Assembly (NCBI GenBank): GCA_028751875.1
Contig: CM054167.1
Span: 26,354,036 to 26,418,035 of the forward strand
Source of the DNA: Rapana venosa
Taxonomy: Eukaryota; Mollusca; Gastropoda; Neogastropoda; Muricidae
Reading direction: 5' to 3'
Length of the DNA: 64,000 nucleotides
How positions within the stretch are numbered: the first letter of the stretch is position 1; each line of letters starts with the position of its first letter. The position numbers were made by a program, and so were the translations under genes. Shown here one piece after another: positions 23,577-33,260 of this stretch. The notes below the pieces were generated by a model. It was not told the DNA's origin. It was given only the letters and a program-made list of their open reading frames with translations, and made no database searches.

Positions 23577-23995
23577 GTATGGAATTTATATAGCGCTGAA
23601 TCTTGTAAAGCAACAAATCAAAGCGCTCAGATGACTTTTTTTTTTTATATCAAGAATAATGGAATAAGCACTCGTGTGCTTTTTTACATCCAGTCCCAGT
23701 GTGTATGCGGTTTTGTAAATTTTGTCATCTGTTCCCACCGTCACACAATGGCCTACTCTTTCGAAAAGCGGAACAGGATTTAACGTGTGCGCAAGATGTT
23801 CTGCATGCGTTCGCGCACACGGGGCCTCGGTTTCTAGTCTCATCCGAAGGACTTTGACATTCACTTCGATTTTTTTGGTGTCAAACTGGGAGGAAGAAAG
23901 GTTCGAGGAGGCTGGGAATTGAAACCCAGAACCTCACGGTTTACTTGTTGGCAGGCGAACGTCTTAACCATCCTGCCACCGTCCTTCCTATAATA
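23550..23995 (-). mobile_element. SINE family B, long copy with tRNA-like head
   Basis: In minus orientation: tRNA-like head (GGCAGGATGGTTAAGACGTT), core, tail and an (ATT)n-flanked family D end. It matches the + strand copy at 27.8-28.2 kb. Confidence 0.8.
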
Positions 23996-24189
23996 TGTCC
24001 CTATGTCCTACCTGTGTCCAGACCACCACAGAGACCATGACGTCCACCAACCCCCCCTCCCTCTCCCCCTCCCCCCACAATACAGTACAATGCAACGCAA
24101 TACAACGCAGTTTCAATGCAACACAACATAATTCCCTTCTTCATGTAATCCATCCCTCACCAGCCTGTATGTCGATATGTCTTATGTCT

Positions 24190-24480
24190 TAAAGTCCTTC
24201 GGATGAGACTATAAACCGAGGCCCCGTGTGCGAACGCACGCAGAACATCTTGCGCACACGTTAAATCCTGTTCCGCTGTTAGAAAGAGTAGGACATGGTG
24301 TGCCGGTGGGAATGAGATGACAACATTGAAAAAAACCACAAAAAAAAACCAACCGCATACACACGCACAAAAAATAATTATAAAAAAAAAAGTCATCTGA
24401 GTGCTTTGATTTTGTTGCTTTACAAGATTCAGCGCTATATAACAATCCATACATTACTATTATGATGATGATGATCATGA
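24190..24480 (+). mobile_element. SINE family B core plus family D end
   Basis: Sister of the 22,705 copy through the segmental duplication. It ends in an imperfect (GAT)n run that abuts the acceptor of E1. Confidence 0.75.
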
Positions 24481-24525
24481 TGATGATCATGATGATGATC
24501 ATGATGTCCTAACCCGTGTCCCCAG

Positions 24526-24543
24526 ACCGCGACCACAGAGACC
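24526..24543 (+). other. SPTAN1: 5' UTR part of alpha-spectrin E1
   Basis: Eighteen bases lie between the acceptor GTGTCCCCAG and the ATG, which has an ACC just upstream (GAGACCATGA), a reasonable initiation context. Since the exon opens with an acceptor, an upstream untranslated exon must exist; it is not identified. Confidence 0.8.
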
Positions 24544-24813
24544 ATGACGTCCACCAACGGCCCCGGGCCGGGGGAGACCCAGCCGAGGGAGATCAAGGTC
24601 CTGGAGACAGCGGAGGACATCCAGCAACGCCGTGACGAGGTCCTGAACCGCTACGCCGCCTTCAAGCAGGCCTGCAGTGACCGCAAGGCCCTCCTGGAGG
24701 ACTCCCGGCGCTACCAGTACTTCAAGAGGGACGCCGACGAGCTGGAGAGCTGGATCCTGGAGAAGCTGCAGACGGCCTCGGACGAGAGCTACAAGGACCC
24801 TACCAACTTGCAG
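24544..24813 (+). CDS. SPTAN1: Alpha-spectrin E1: N-terminus, lone helix C and start of repeat 1
   Basis: Codes for residues 1-90 of non-erythroid alpha-spectrin, the actin-linked scaffold beneath the plasma membrane. Residues 1-17 are a Gly/Pro-rich leader that is about 11 residues longer than in the vertebrate protein. Residues 18-50 (KVLETAEDIQQRRDEVLNRY and onward) form the single helix that pairs with the partial repeat of beta-spectrin to make the tetramer. Repeat 1 helix A follows (DSRRYQYFKRDADELESW), with its conserved Trp at residue 70. It ends in KDPTNLQ at donor CAG|GTTTGT, phase 0. The start is chosen because the exon opens with an acceptor 18 nt upstream and the family begins close to this point. 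The frame stays open into the intron, but homology ends at the donor. Confidence 0.97.
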
Positions 24814-24819
24814 GTTTGT

Positions 24820-25660
24820 AGGAGGGGTGGTGTGGGGGTGAGGTGGAGGGTGGGATGTGGGGTGGGGGGGGTTGGGTGGGGGGGAGTGGTGGAGGAGGGG
24901 GGGGTGGTGGGGGGGGGAGGGGGTGGTGTGGGGGTGAGGTGTGGGGTGGGGGGGGGTTGGGTGGGGGTGTGTGAGGGGGGGGAGGTGGGGGGTGTGAGGG
25001 GGGGTGGGTGGGGGGGTGGAGGGGAGGGAGGGGGGTGTGGGTGGTGGAGGGGGGAGGAGGGGGGGGTGTGGGAGGGGGGGTGTGGTGGGGGAGGGGGTGT
25101 GTGGGGGGGGAGGTGGGGGTGTGGGGGGAGGGGGGTTGGGTGGGGGTGTGTGAGGGGGGGTGGTGTGTGGTGGAGGGGTGTGTGTGTGGGGGGGGTTGTG
25201 GGGGAGGGGGTGTGTGGGGGTGGTGTGGTGTGTGGGTGGGTGGGGAGGGTGTGGGTTGGGTGGGGGTGTGTGGGTGCGGGGGAGGGGGTGTGTGGGTGGG
25301 GGATGGGGGGGGGGTTGGGTGGGTGGGTTGTGTTGTGTGGGTTGTGTTGGGTTGGGTGTGGGTTGTGTGTGGGTGGGTGTGAGAGTGGGTGTGGTGGGTG
25401 GGTGGGTTGTGTTGTGGGGGTGTGGTGTGGGTTGTGTTGTGTGGGTGGGTGAGTGAGTGTTTGAGTGTGTGTGTGTTAGAGTGTGTGTGTGAGAGTGGGT
25501 GGGTGGGTGGATGCGTTTGGGGGTGTGTGTGTGTGTGTGAGAGAGTGGGTGGGTGGGTGGATGTGTTTGTGTGTGGGTGGGTGGGTTGTGTTGTGTGTGA
25601 GTGTGTGTGTATGTGTGTGTGGGGGTGGGTGGGTTGTGTTGTTGTGTGTGCTTGTTTACA
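24820..25660 (+). repeat. G/T-rich array at the start of intron 1
   Basis: About 840 bp in which the coding strand is almost entirely G and T, with many GGGGG runs, grading from G-rich to (GT)n. No C-rich counterpart occurs on this strand. Long frames in it are low-complexity and rejected as genes. Confidence 0.9.
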
Positions 25661-25805
25661 TCCAGTCCCCCGTGTATATGCAGATTTGTCAATTCTGTCA
25701 TCCGTTTTTCCACCGGCACACAACGGCCTACTCTTCCCGAAAAAGCGGAACAGGATTTAACGTGTGCGCGAGACGTGTTCTGCATGCGTTCGAACACGAA
25801 CATTA
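25652..25805 (-). mobile_element. SINE family B fragment
   Basis: Minus strand: GCATGCAGAACACGTCTCGC, GTTAAATCCTGTTCCGCTT, GTAGGCCGTTGTGTGCCGG. Head missing. Confidence 0.75.
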
Positions 25806-25952
25806 AGCCGAGCGTGGGTGGACGGAACTTGGTAAGAAGTATGGTAGGGAATTGTGCAGAATGTTTGCCGTGCAGATGTTTTTGGACTGGTGTTTATTTG
25901 TCAAAGTCAAAGTTTGTGTGTGTGTGGGGGGGGTGTGTGTGTTGTTGCACAG

Positions 25953-26078
25953 GCCAAGATCCAGAAGCACCAGGCCTTTGAGGCGGAAGTGGCGGCCCAC
26001 GCTAACGCCATCCACATGCTGGACCAGACCGGCAACGAGATGATCAGCCAGAACCACTTTGCCTCCGACATCATCCAG
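25953..26078 (+). CDS. SPTAN1: Alpha-spectrin E2: repeat 1, helix B
   Basis: Codes for residues 91-132 (AKIQKHQAFEAEVAAHANAI to QNHFASDIIQ), which form helix B of spectrin repeat 1 and the loop after it. The KHQAFEAE motif is a hallmark of alpha-spectrin. Acceptor TTGTTGCACAG, donor CATCCAG|GTGAGT, both phase 0. The last 39 bases with the donor are the source of the roughly 30-copy minisatellite that starts immediately downstream. The exon is identified by direct recognition of the alpha-spectrin sequence. Confidence 0.97.
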
Positions 26079-27341
26079 GTGAGTGTTGTTGGTCAGCCAG
26101 AACCATTTTAACCTGTGATTAGTGTTGTTGATCAGCCAGAACCACTTTGCCTCTGACATCATCCAGGTGAGTGTTCTAGATCAGCCAGAACCGTTTAAAC
26201 CTGTGATATCATTCAGGTCAATGTTGTTGATCAACCAGAACCGTTCAAACCTGTGATGTTCAGGTTAGTGTTGATGATCAGCCTGAACCATTTTAACCTC
26301 TGATTAGTGTTGATCAACCACAACCATTTTAACCTCTGATTAGTGTTGATCATCCAGACCCATTTTAACCTCTGATTAGTGTTGATGTTCAACCAGAACC
26401 ATTTTAACCTCTGATTAGTGTTGATGATCAGCCAGAACCATTTTAACCTCTGATTAGTGTTGATGATTAGCCAGAACCATTTTAACCTCTGATTAGTGTT
26501 GATGATCAGCCAGAACCATTTTAACCTCTGATTAGTGTTGTTGATCAACCAGAACCATTTTAACCTCTGATTAGTGTTGTTGATCAACCACAACCATGTT
26601 AACCTGTGATTGGTGTTGATGATCATCCAGAACCGTTTTAACCTCTGATTAGTGTTGATGATCAGCCAGAACCGTTTTAACCTCTGACATCATCCAGGTG
26701 TGTGTTCTAGATCAGCCAGAACCATTTTAACTTCTGATTAGTGTTGATGATCAACCAGAACCATTTTAACCTCTGATTAGTGTTGATGATCAACCAGAAC
26801 CATTTTAACCTCTGATTAGTGTTGTTGATCAACCACAACCATGTTAACCTCTGATTAGTGTTGATGATCAACGAGAACCATTTTAACCTCTGATTAGTGT
26901 TGATGATCAGCCAGAACCATTTTAACCTCTGATTAGTGTTGATGATCAGCCAGAACCATTTTAACCTCTGATTAGTGTTGATGATCAGCCAGAACCATTT
27001 TAACTTCTGATTAGTGTTGCTGATCAGCCAGAACCATTTTAACCTCTAATTAATGTTGATGATCAACCAGAACCGTTTTAACCTCTGTTAGTGTTGTTGA
27101 TCAGCCAGAACCATTTTAACCTCTAATTAATGTTGATGATCAGCCACCATTTTAACCTCTAATTAATGTTGATGATTAACCAGAACCATTTTAACCTCTG
27201 ATTAATGTTGTTGATCAACCAGAACCATTTTAACCTCTGATTAGTGTTGTTGATCAACCAGAACCACTTTAACCTCTGATTAGTGTTGATGATCAGCCAG
27301 TACCATTTTAACCTCTGACATCATCCAGGTGAGTGTTCTAA
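26079..27341 (+). repeat. Minisatellite made of the E2 exon end plus donor, about 30 copies
   Basis: Unit about 39 bp: GATCAGCCAGAACCATTTTA and ACCTCTGATTAGTGTTGAT. The exon reads GATCAGCCAGAACCACTTTG, CCTCCGACATCATCCAG|GTGAGTGTTG, so each unit is a decayed copy of the exon end joined to the first intron bases. Units near 26,158, 26,686 and 27,316 still carry GACATCATCCAGGTG intact. The others have lost the CATCATCCAG part, which shortens them and weakens the donor to GATTAGTGTT. Confidence 0.92.
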
Positions 27342-27545
27342 AATGTTCTAAACATTTATAAATTTGGACACAAACCAAAAAATACTTTTGAAACTATCCA
27401 AAATACCACTAAAAAAACTAACATTCCATCTTTTTGGTTAACTTAGAACATATTCACACTTTTTGGTACTATATTTTCTTTTGGCTTACACTTCATGGAG
27501 TGCGTGCTTGGGGTCACAGGTGTCCCGTTTTTGTTGTTGTTGGTT
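27342..27545. other. Intron 2 spacer
   Basis: A/T-rich sequence with no recognised repeat. Confidence 0.5.
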
Positions 27546-27745
27546 ACCCCCCCTAACAGTTCCCCCAGTTCACCCAGCTGTAAATGGGTACCTGCCCTCT
27601 TTAGGGTCAGGGAAGGTAAAGCAGCGAGGGAGAGGAGATGGGCGCCACCTTCAATACGCTGGCCCCTAGAGAAGTGAGGTCTCTGACGCCTCGCTCCCCT
27701 ACGACTTTATAGGTTATGGGACTCCTTTACCTTTTACCCCCCTAA
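27546..27745 (+). mobile_element. SINE family A, 5'-truncated
   Basis: Starts within the body at AGTTCCCCCAGTTCACCCAG and runs to TATAGGTTATGGGACTCC. Confidence 0.75.
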
Positions 27746-27831
27746 AATTTTCCCCTTTCCTGGACAAATTTTTTGGGGTGGGTTACAAGATATATAGATA
27801 TGTATATGTATATATTGTGTACGTTATTAGA

Positions 27832-28240
27832 AGGAAGGTGGCAGGATGGTTAAGACGTTTGCCTGCCAACAAGTAAACCGTGATGTTCTGGGTTCGATTC
27901 CCATCCTCACCCTTTCTTCCCAGTTTGACAAAAAAATCGAACTGAATGTCAAAGTCCTTTGGATGAGACTATAAACCGAGGCCCCGTGTGCCAACGCATG
28001 CAGAACATCTTGCGCACACGTTAAATCCTGTTCCGCTTTTCGAAAGAGTTGGCCATTGTGTGCCGGTGGGAACAGATGACAAAATTGACAAAAAACCGCA
28101 TACACACGGGAACTGGATGTAAAATAGCACATAAGTGCTTATTCCATTATCTTTGATAAAAAAAACAAACCCTGAGCGCTTTGATTTGTTGCTTTACAAG
28201 ATTCAGCGCTATATAAATTCCATACATTATTATTATTATT
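27832..28240 (+). mobile_element. SINE family B, near full length with family D end
   Basis: tRNA-like head (GGCAGGATGGTTAAGACGTT, box B GGGTTCGATTCCCATCC), core CCTTTGGATGAGACTATAAA, tail GGAACTGGATGTAAAATAGC, then TTTGATTTGTTGCTTTACAA and (ATT)n. This is the best reference copy of the family in the window. Confidence 0.85.
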
Positions 28241-28241
28241 G

Positions 28242-28858
28242 GAGGCACCGTGGTCGAGTGGTTTAGGCGGTCAACTCGTGATCCAGAGGTCGCGGGTTCG
28301 ATCCCCGCTCGGCTCGGTGTTGTGTCCTTGGGAAAGACACTTTACTCCTATTTTCCTCACTCCACCCAGGTGTACAAGTGGGTACCACCAGCTCTGCTGG
28401 GGAAGTATCTGGCGACAGACTAGCGTCCTGTCACAGGGGTGATGAAAAACCATCAGTTCGCTTAACGCTACAGAAACCGGGATAAGCTCCGGCTCTATGG
28501 GCCTTCTGGACCGAAAGAACATACTTTACCTAGGTGTACAAGTGGGTACCACCAGCTCTGCTGGGGAAGTATCTGGCGACAGACTAGCGTCCTGTCACAG
28601 GGGTGGTGAAAAACCATCAGTTCGCTTAACGCTACAGAAACCGGGATAAGCTCCAGCTCTATGGGCCTTCTGGACCGAAAGAACATACTTTACCCAGGTG
28701 TACAAGTGGGTACCACCAGCTCTGCTGGGGAAGTATCTGGCGACAGACTAGTGTCCTGTCACAGGGGTGGTTGAAAAACCATCAGTTCGCTTAACGCTAC
28801 AGAAACCGGGAGAAGCTCCGGCTCTATGGGCCTTCTGGCTCGAAAGAACATACATTAT
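28242..28858 (+). mobile_element. SINE family C with internally triplicated 3' part
   Basis: The tRNA-like head has boxes TGGTCGAGTGGTTTAGGCG and GCGGGTTCGATCCCCGC, then TTGGGAAAGACACTTTACTC. A 160-163-bp 3' part beginning AGGTGTACAAGTGGGTACCA and ending TCTGGACCGAAAGAACATAC is present three times (from about 28,367, 28,532 and 28,695). A single-copy version lies on the minus strand at 50.0 kb. The element ends 40 bp before E3. Confidence 0.9.
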
Positions 28859-28897
28859 TATTGTTATTATTATTATTACGTGTGTGTTACAACGCAG

Positions 28898-29038
28898 AAA
28901 CGGCTGGAAGAACTGCACCGTCTGTGGGAGCTGCTGTTGGCCAGACTGGCGGAGAAAGGCACCAAGCTGCAGCAGGCCCTGCGTCTCGTGCAGTTCATGC
29001 GCGAGTGTCGCGAGGTCATGTTCTGGATCGCCGACAAG
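28898..29038 (+). CDS. SPTAN1: Alpha-spectrin E3: repeat 1 helix C to repeat 2 helix A
   Basis: Codes for residues 133-179 (KRLEELHRLWELLLARLAEK to EVMFWIADK): helix C of repeat 1, with its conserved LxxLHxxWELL pattern, then helix A of repeat 2 with its conserved Trp (FW). Acceptor TTACAACGCAG is weak, with no real pyrimidine tract and an (ATT)n SINE tail directly upstream. Donor ACAAG|GTCGGT is also non-ideal. Phase 0 at both ends and exact agreement with the family fix the limits. Intron 3 opens with another G/T-rich run. Confidence 0.95.
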
Positions 29039-29040
29039 GT

Positions 29041-29800
29041 CGGTGTTGTCTGGGGGGGGGGGTGGGGGATGGTGGGGGGGGGGGGTGTGGGTGGGGGTGG
29101 GGGTGTGGGGTGGGGTGTGTGTTTGTGGGTGTGTGGGGTGGGTGTGTGCGTGTTTGTGTGGGGTTGTGTGATGTGTGTGTGTTTGTGTGTGTGATTTTGT
29201 GTGTGTGTGATTAAGACGTATGTGTGTGAGATGTGTAGGAGACATGTGTGTGTGTGTGTGTGGTGTGATTTTGTGTGTGTGTGGGTGATTGTGTGTGGTG
29301 TGTGGTATGTGTGTGTGTGTGGGTGCTCGTGTGTGGGTGCTTGGTGTGTATGTGTGTGTGTGTGTTTGTGTCCGTGTGTGGGTGTGGTGTGTGAGTGTGT
29401 GGGTGCTTTTGTGTGTGGTGTGTGTGGGTGTATGTGTGTGTGTGGGTGCTTGTGTGGTGTGTGTATGTGTGTGTGTGTGTGTGTGGGTGCTTGTGTGTGG
29501 TGTGGGTGTGTGGGTGCTTGTGTGTGGTGTGGGTGTGTATGTGTGTGTGTGTGTGTGTGGTGCATGGTGTGTATGTGTATGTCTGTGTGTGGGTGTGTTT
29601 GTCTATGTAAGTGTGTGTGGGTGCTTGTGTGTGGTGTGTGTGTGGGTGTGTGTGTGTGTGTGTGTGCTCTCATTATTCAGAATGTGACGCTGGAATATAG
29701 TGCTGGTAGCATTGAGAGTGTGCAATGTCTGTGTGTGTTTGTGTGAGTGTGACGTGTGTGTGTGTGTTTGTGTGTGTGTGTGAGTAAGACGAACGTGTGT
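29041..29800 (+). repeat. G-rich then (GT)n array in intron 3
   Basis: G runs directly after the donor grade into roughly 700 bp of imperfect (GT)n with interspersed GGGTGCTTGTGTG units. Confidence 0.9.
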
Positions 29801-30039
29801 GAGATGTGTATGAGATGTGTGTGTGATTTTGTGTGATTTTGTGTGTGACATGTGTATATGTGAAATTGTATGTGTATATTGTATGAAGTGATTGTGTGTA
29901 CATATGCACTAGCAAATGTGTGTTTTTGTTTTTGTTATTATTATTTTTTTTATTCATTTATTTGTGTTTATGTATGCGTGTTTATATGTGTCCATGACTG
30001 TCCATGCACCCAAAATGTTTCTATCACTTTATTTTGCAG
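29801..30039. other. Intron 3, 3' part
   Basis: T-rich sequence leading to a good acceptor, TTTATTTTGCAG. No other feature. Confidence 0.6.
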
Positions 30040-30123
30040 GAAGCTTTTGTGACCTCTGAGGAGTTTGGTCAGGATCTGGAACACGTGGAAGTTCTGCAGA
30101 AGAAGTTTGACGAATTCCAAAAG
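30040..30123 (+). CDS. SPTAN1: Alpha-spectrin E4: repeat 2, helix A-B junction; GC donor
   Basis: Codes for residues 180-207 (EAFVTSEEFGQDLEHVEVLQ, KKFDEFQK), the loop between helix A and helix B of repeat 2 and the first half of helix B. EFGQDLEHVEVLQKKF is almost identical to the vertebrate protein. The exon ends at CAAAAG and the intron begins GCAAGTG: a GC donor. AG|GCAAGT is the known strong consensus for GC-AG introns, and no in-frame GT gives the expected join to DLQNHEDKV in E5. Phase 0. Confidence 0.95.
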
Positions 30124-30770
30124 GCAAGTGAAGAGAAGTTGATGTGCGCTGTGTGAGTTTAATGAAAGGAAGGAGAGAGTTTATCAGGTGTTGGATGAGA
30201 GGGACGATGCCCGCTCTACAGTATAGGCTTGAAAATGTGGGAATTTTGAATGTTATATAGGTCCCTCTGTTATCCACCAGCTACCCATCCATCCATCCAA
30301 CCAACCACCCATCTGTCTGTGCATCTGTCCGCCTATCTATCCATATCCATCCATCCATCCATTCAACTTCCTAACCAGCCAGCCAGCCAGCTAGCTTATT
30401 GCAAGTCTTGTATGCTCTTAACATTTGTCCTCCACATTTTAGTTGTTTTCTCTTTCTTCCTTTTCCTCTTTGAACCACTAGCTTTACTTCCTTTTCCTAC
30501 CCTGACCACAGTTCTTATTCTCCTTTTTCTACAACTTTTTTTGGGGGGTCTACTTTTTCCATCAAGCGAATAATTTTCAGGCATATAATTTTTCAGGAAG
30601 AAACATTTTGGGGGTAAGATTTTTTTTTCTTCAAACCACCATAACTTTCCAGGTTACATCTTTTTATCCCCTACCTTTGCCCCAAGATATTTACATAAGC
30701 AACTTTTACATTAAAAAAAAAAATTGTGTTTTATTTTAATATTTTTCACACAATATTTCCAACCTTTACC
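30124..30770 (+). other. Intron 4, 5' part
   Basis: Holds (CCAT)n-like repeats near 30,285-30,385 and otherwise T/C-rich sequence. It begins with the GC donor. Confidence 0.6.
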
Positions 30771-30775
30771 TCCCC

Positions 30776-30810
30776 TCCACACACACAGACACACACACAC
30801 AAGACACACA

Positions 30811-30851
<41 letters not shown>

Positions 30852-30884
30852 CACACACACACACACACCCACACACCACACCCA

Positions 30885-30937
<53 letters not shown>

Positions 30938-31392
30938 AACACCACACACACCAAAACCACAACCACACAACACACACCACACACACCCACACACACACAC
31001 ACCCCACACCACACACCCACAACACACAACACACACCACCACCACAACACACACAACCCACCCCACACCACACACACACACACACCACACACACCCACAC
31101 CACAAACACCACACACACAAACACCACACCACCACACACACACACACAACCACACACACACAACACACACAACCACACACACACACCACACCACCACACA
31201 CACCACACCAACACAACACACACACCCACACCCCACACACACCACACAACACCCACACACACACACACACCACACACACAACACACACCCACACACCCCA
31301 TCACACAACCAACCACACAACACACAACACCACCCCAAAACACCACACACACCCACACAAATACAACACACACACACAAAACCACACACACA

Positions 31393-31428
<36 letters not shown>

Positions 31429-31505
31429 ACAACCACACAAACACACTCACACACACACACACGCACACACTATACACACACACACACACACACAACACAC
31501 ACACA

Positions 31506-31597
<92 letters not shown>

Positions 31598-31650
31598 ACA
31601 CATACACACATACATACACACACACACACATACACACACAGACACACACA

Positions 31651-31706
<56 letters not shown>
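30776..31706 (+). repeat. (CA)n / (CCACA)n array of about 930 bp in intron 4
   Basis: Nearly pure C/A on this strand. The middle (30,950-31,330) is a CCACA/CAACA mixture and both ends are cleaner (CA)n. It reads open in all frames but is low-complexity. Confidence 0.95.
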
Positions 31707-31707
<1 letters not shown>

Positions 31708-31822
31708 CTAGAGTTCAGCCCTTTTCGAATCAAGTAAAACTTTTTCAATCCACCCATACCATATCAAAAACCTCGACAGTCAATATTCCTTCTCTCTCCC
31801 ACACCCTCCTCTCTCTATGCAG

Positions 31823-32019
31823 GACCTTCAAAACCACGAGGACAAGGTGTCGGAGGTCAACACGCTGGCCGATCAGCTGATTTCGGACGGTCACCCCGAG
31901 GAGGACACCATCCAACAGAAGCGAGACGAGGTCAACGAGGCGTGGAAACGGCTACGCCAACTCTCCCTCCTGCGCCAGGAACGGCTCTACGGGGCCCATG
32001 AAATTCAGAGATTTAACCG
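31823..32019 (+). CDS. SPTAN1: Alpha-spectrin E5: repeat 2 helices B-C to repeat 3 helix A
   Basis: Codes for residues 208-272 plus two bases of codon 273 (DLQNHEDKVSEVNTLADQLI, then HPEEDTIQQKRDEVNEAWKR, then GAHEIQRFNR). It covers the rest of helix B and helix C of repeat 2 and opens repeat 3. The HPEE turn and the QRFNRD start of the next repeat match alpha-spectrin closely. Acceptor CTCTCTATGCAG is pyrimidine-rich, donor TTAACCG|GTAAGT is consensus, phase 2. Confidence 0.97.
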
Positions 32020-32029
32020 GTAAGTCGGT

Positions 32030-32212
32030 TAGGGTTGGGGGTGGGAGGTGAGGTGTGGGGTGGGGTGGGGTGGGGTTGGGGGTGGGTGGGGGGGGTTGGG
32101 GTGTGTGGGGATGGGTCTGTGTATGTGTGTGTTAGTGTGTGCGCATGTATGTGTGTGTGTGTGTGTTAGCGTGTGTGAGTGCGCGCGTGTGTGTGTGTGA
32201 GTGTGTGTATTT
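32030..32212 (+). repeat. G-rich then (GT)n run at the start of intron 5
   Basis: Starts within 15 bp of the donor, as in introns 1 and 3. Confidence 0.85.
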
Positions 32213-32227
32213 ATTTTATTTTAAAAA

Positions 32228-32495
32228 TTTATTTACTATTCTTTTATATCGAGGATAATGGAATAAGCACTCATGTGCTTTTTTTTTTACATCCAGTCCC
32301 TGTGTGTATGCGGTTTTGTAAATTCTGTCATCTGTTCCCACCGGCACACAATGGCCTACTCTTCCGAAAAGTGGAATGGGATTTAACCTGTGCGCAAGAT
32401 GTTCTGCATGCGTTCGAACATGGGGCTTCGGTTTATAGTCTCATCCGAAGGACTTTGACATTCAGTTCGATTTTTTGGGTGTCAAACTGGGAAGG
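32228..32495 (-). mobile_element. SINE family B, head missing
   Basis: Minus strand: CCTTCGGATGAGACTATAAA, then GTTAAATCCCATTCCACTT, then ATTATCCTCGATATAAAAG. It is followed directly by the minisatellite below. Confidence 0.8.
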
Positions 32496-33260
32496 GTAGG
32501 TGTGTGGGTGGGTGGGGTGGGGTGAGGGTGTGTGTGTGTGTGTGTGTTCATGCATGCATGTGTGTGTGTTGGGGGGGGGGGGGGGGAGGAGGATATGCAT
32601 GTGTGTTTTTGTGTGTGTGTGGGTGGGGGGATGGGTGTGTGGGTAGGTGGGGGTGGGGTGAGGGGGTGTGTGTGTAAGTGTGTGTTCATGCATGTGTGTG
32701 TGTTGAGGGGGGGAGGATATGCATGTGTGTTTTTGTGTGGGTGTGGGTGGGGGAGGATGGGTGTGTGGGTGGGGTGAGGGGGGGTGTGGGTAGGTGGGGG
32801 TTGTGGTGAGGGTGTGTGTGTGTGTTTCATGCATGCATGTGTGTGTTGGGGGGAGGGGGGGAATATGCATGTGTGTTTTTGTGTGTGGGTGGGGGAGGGT
32901 GGGTGTGTGGGTGGGTGGGGTGAGGGGGTGTGTAGGTAGGTGGGGGGTGGGGTGAGGGTGTGTGTGTGTTCATGCATGCATGTGTGTGTGTTGGGGGTGG
33001 GGGGGGGGGGAAGATATGCATGTGTGTTTTTGTGTGTGTGTGGGTGGGGGGAGGATGGATGTGTGGTTGGGGTGAGGGGGTGTGTGGGTAGGTCGGGGTG
33101 GGTGAGGGTGTGTGTAAGTGTGTGTGTGTTCATTCATGCATGTGTGTGTGTTGGGGGGGGGGGGGGGAGGATATGGATGTGTGTTTTTGTGTGTATGTAT
33201 GTGTGCATGTGTGTGTGTGTGCATGCATGCATGTTTGTGTGTGTGTGTATGTGTGTATGC
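32496..33260 (+). repeat. G/T-rich minisatellite, about 140-bp unit, five copies
   Basis: Each unit runs TTCATGCATGCATGTGTGTG, a G run, GATATGCATGTGTGTTTTTG, then GTGGGTGGGGGG-type text. Copies begin near 32,547, 32,685, 32,826, 32,969 and 33,129. Each contains a G run of 7 to 15 and the palindrome CATGCATGCATG. Confidence 0.85.

Larger units (their letters stand above)
22496..24480 (+). repeat. Segmental tandem array carrying four copies of the E1 acceptor and start codon
   Basis: Four 30-bp copies of the edge of alpha-spectrin E1 lie at 22,581-22,610, 23,002-23,031, 23,425-23,454 and 24,022-24,051, each preceded by a TGTGTCC(CC)AG acceptor and containing ATGACGTCCACCAAC or a near variant. 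After that AAC, every copy switches to a CCCCCCTCCC-type tail instead of the true coding sequence. The 22,496-22,980 and 23,940-24,480 blocks are alike over nearly their whole length, including an embedded SINE. Confidence 0.9.

Noticed and set aside
24499..25803. Long frames on both strands after E1, up to about 430 codons, rich in Pro/His/Thr or Gly/Val
   Set aside because: They run through the G/T-rich start of intron 1 and are low-complexity. Spectrin homology stops exactly at the CAG|GTTTGT donor.
28242..28315. Possible tRNA gene (A and B boxes)
   Set aside because: It is the head of a SINE followed by the family body, and recurs at 50.0 kb with target-site duplications.
30724..31880. 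Frames of 180 to 384 codons of His/Thr or Cys/Val
   Set aside because: Pure products of the (CA)n array; no composition or motif of a real protein.
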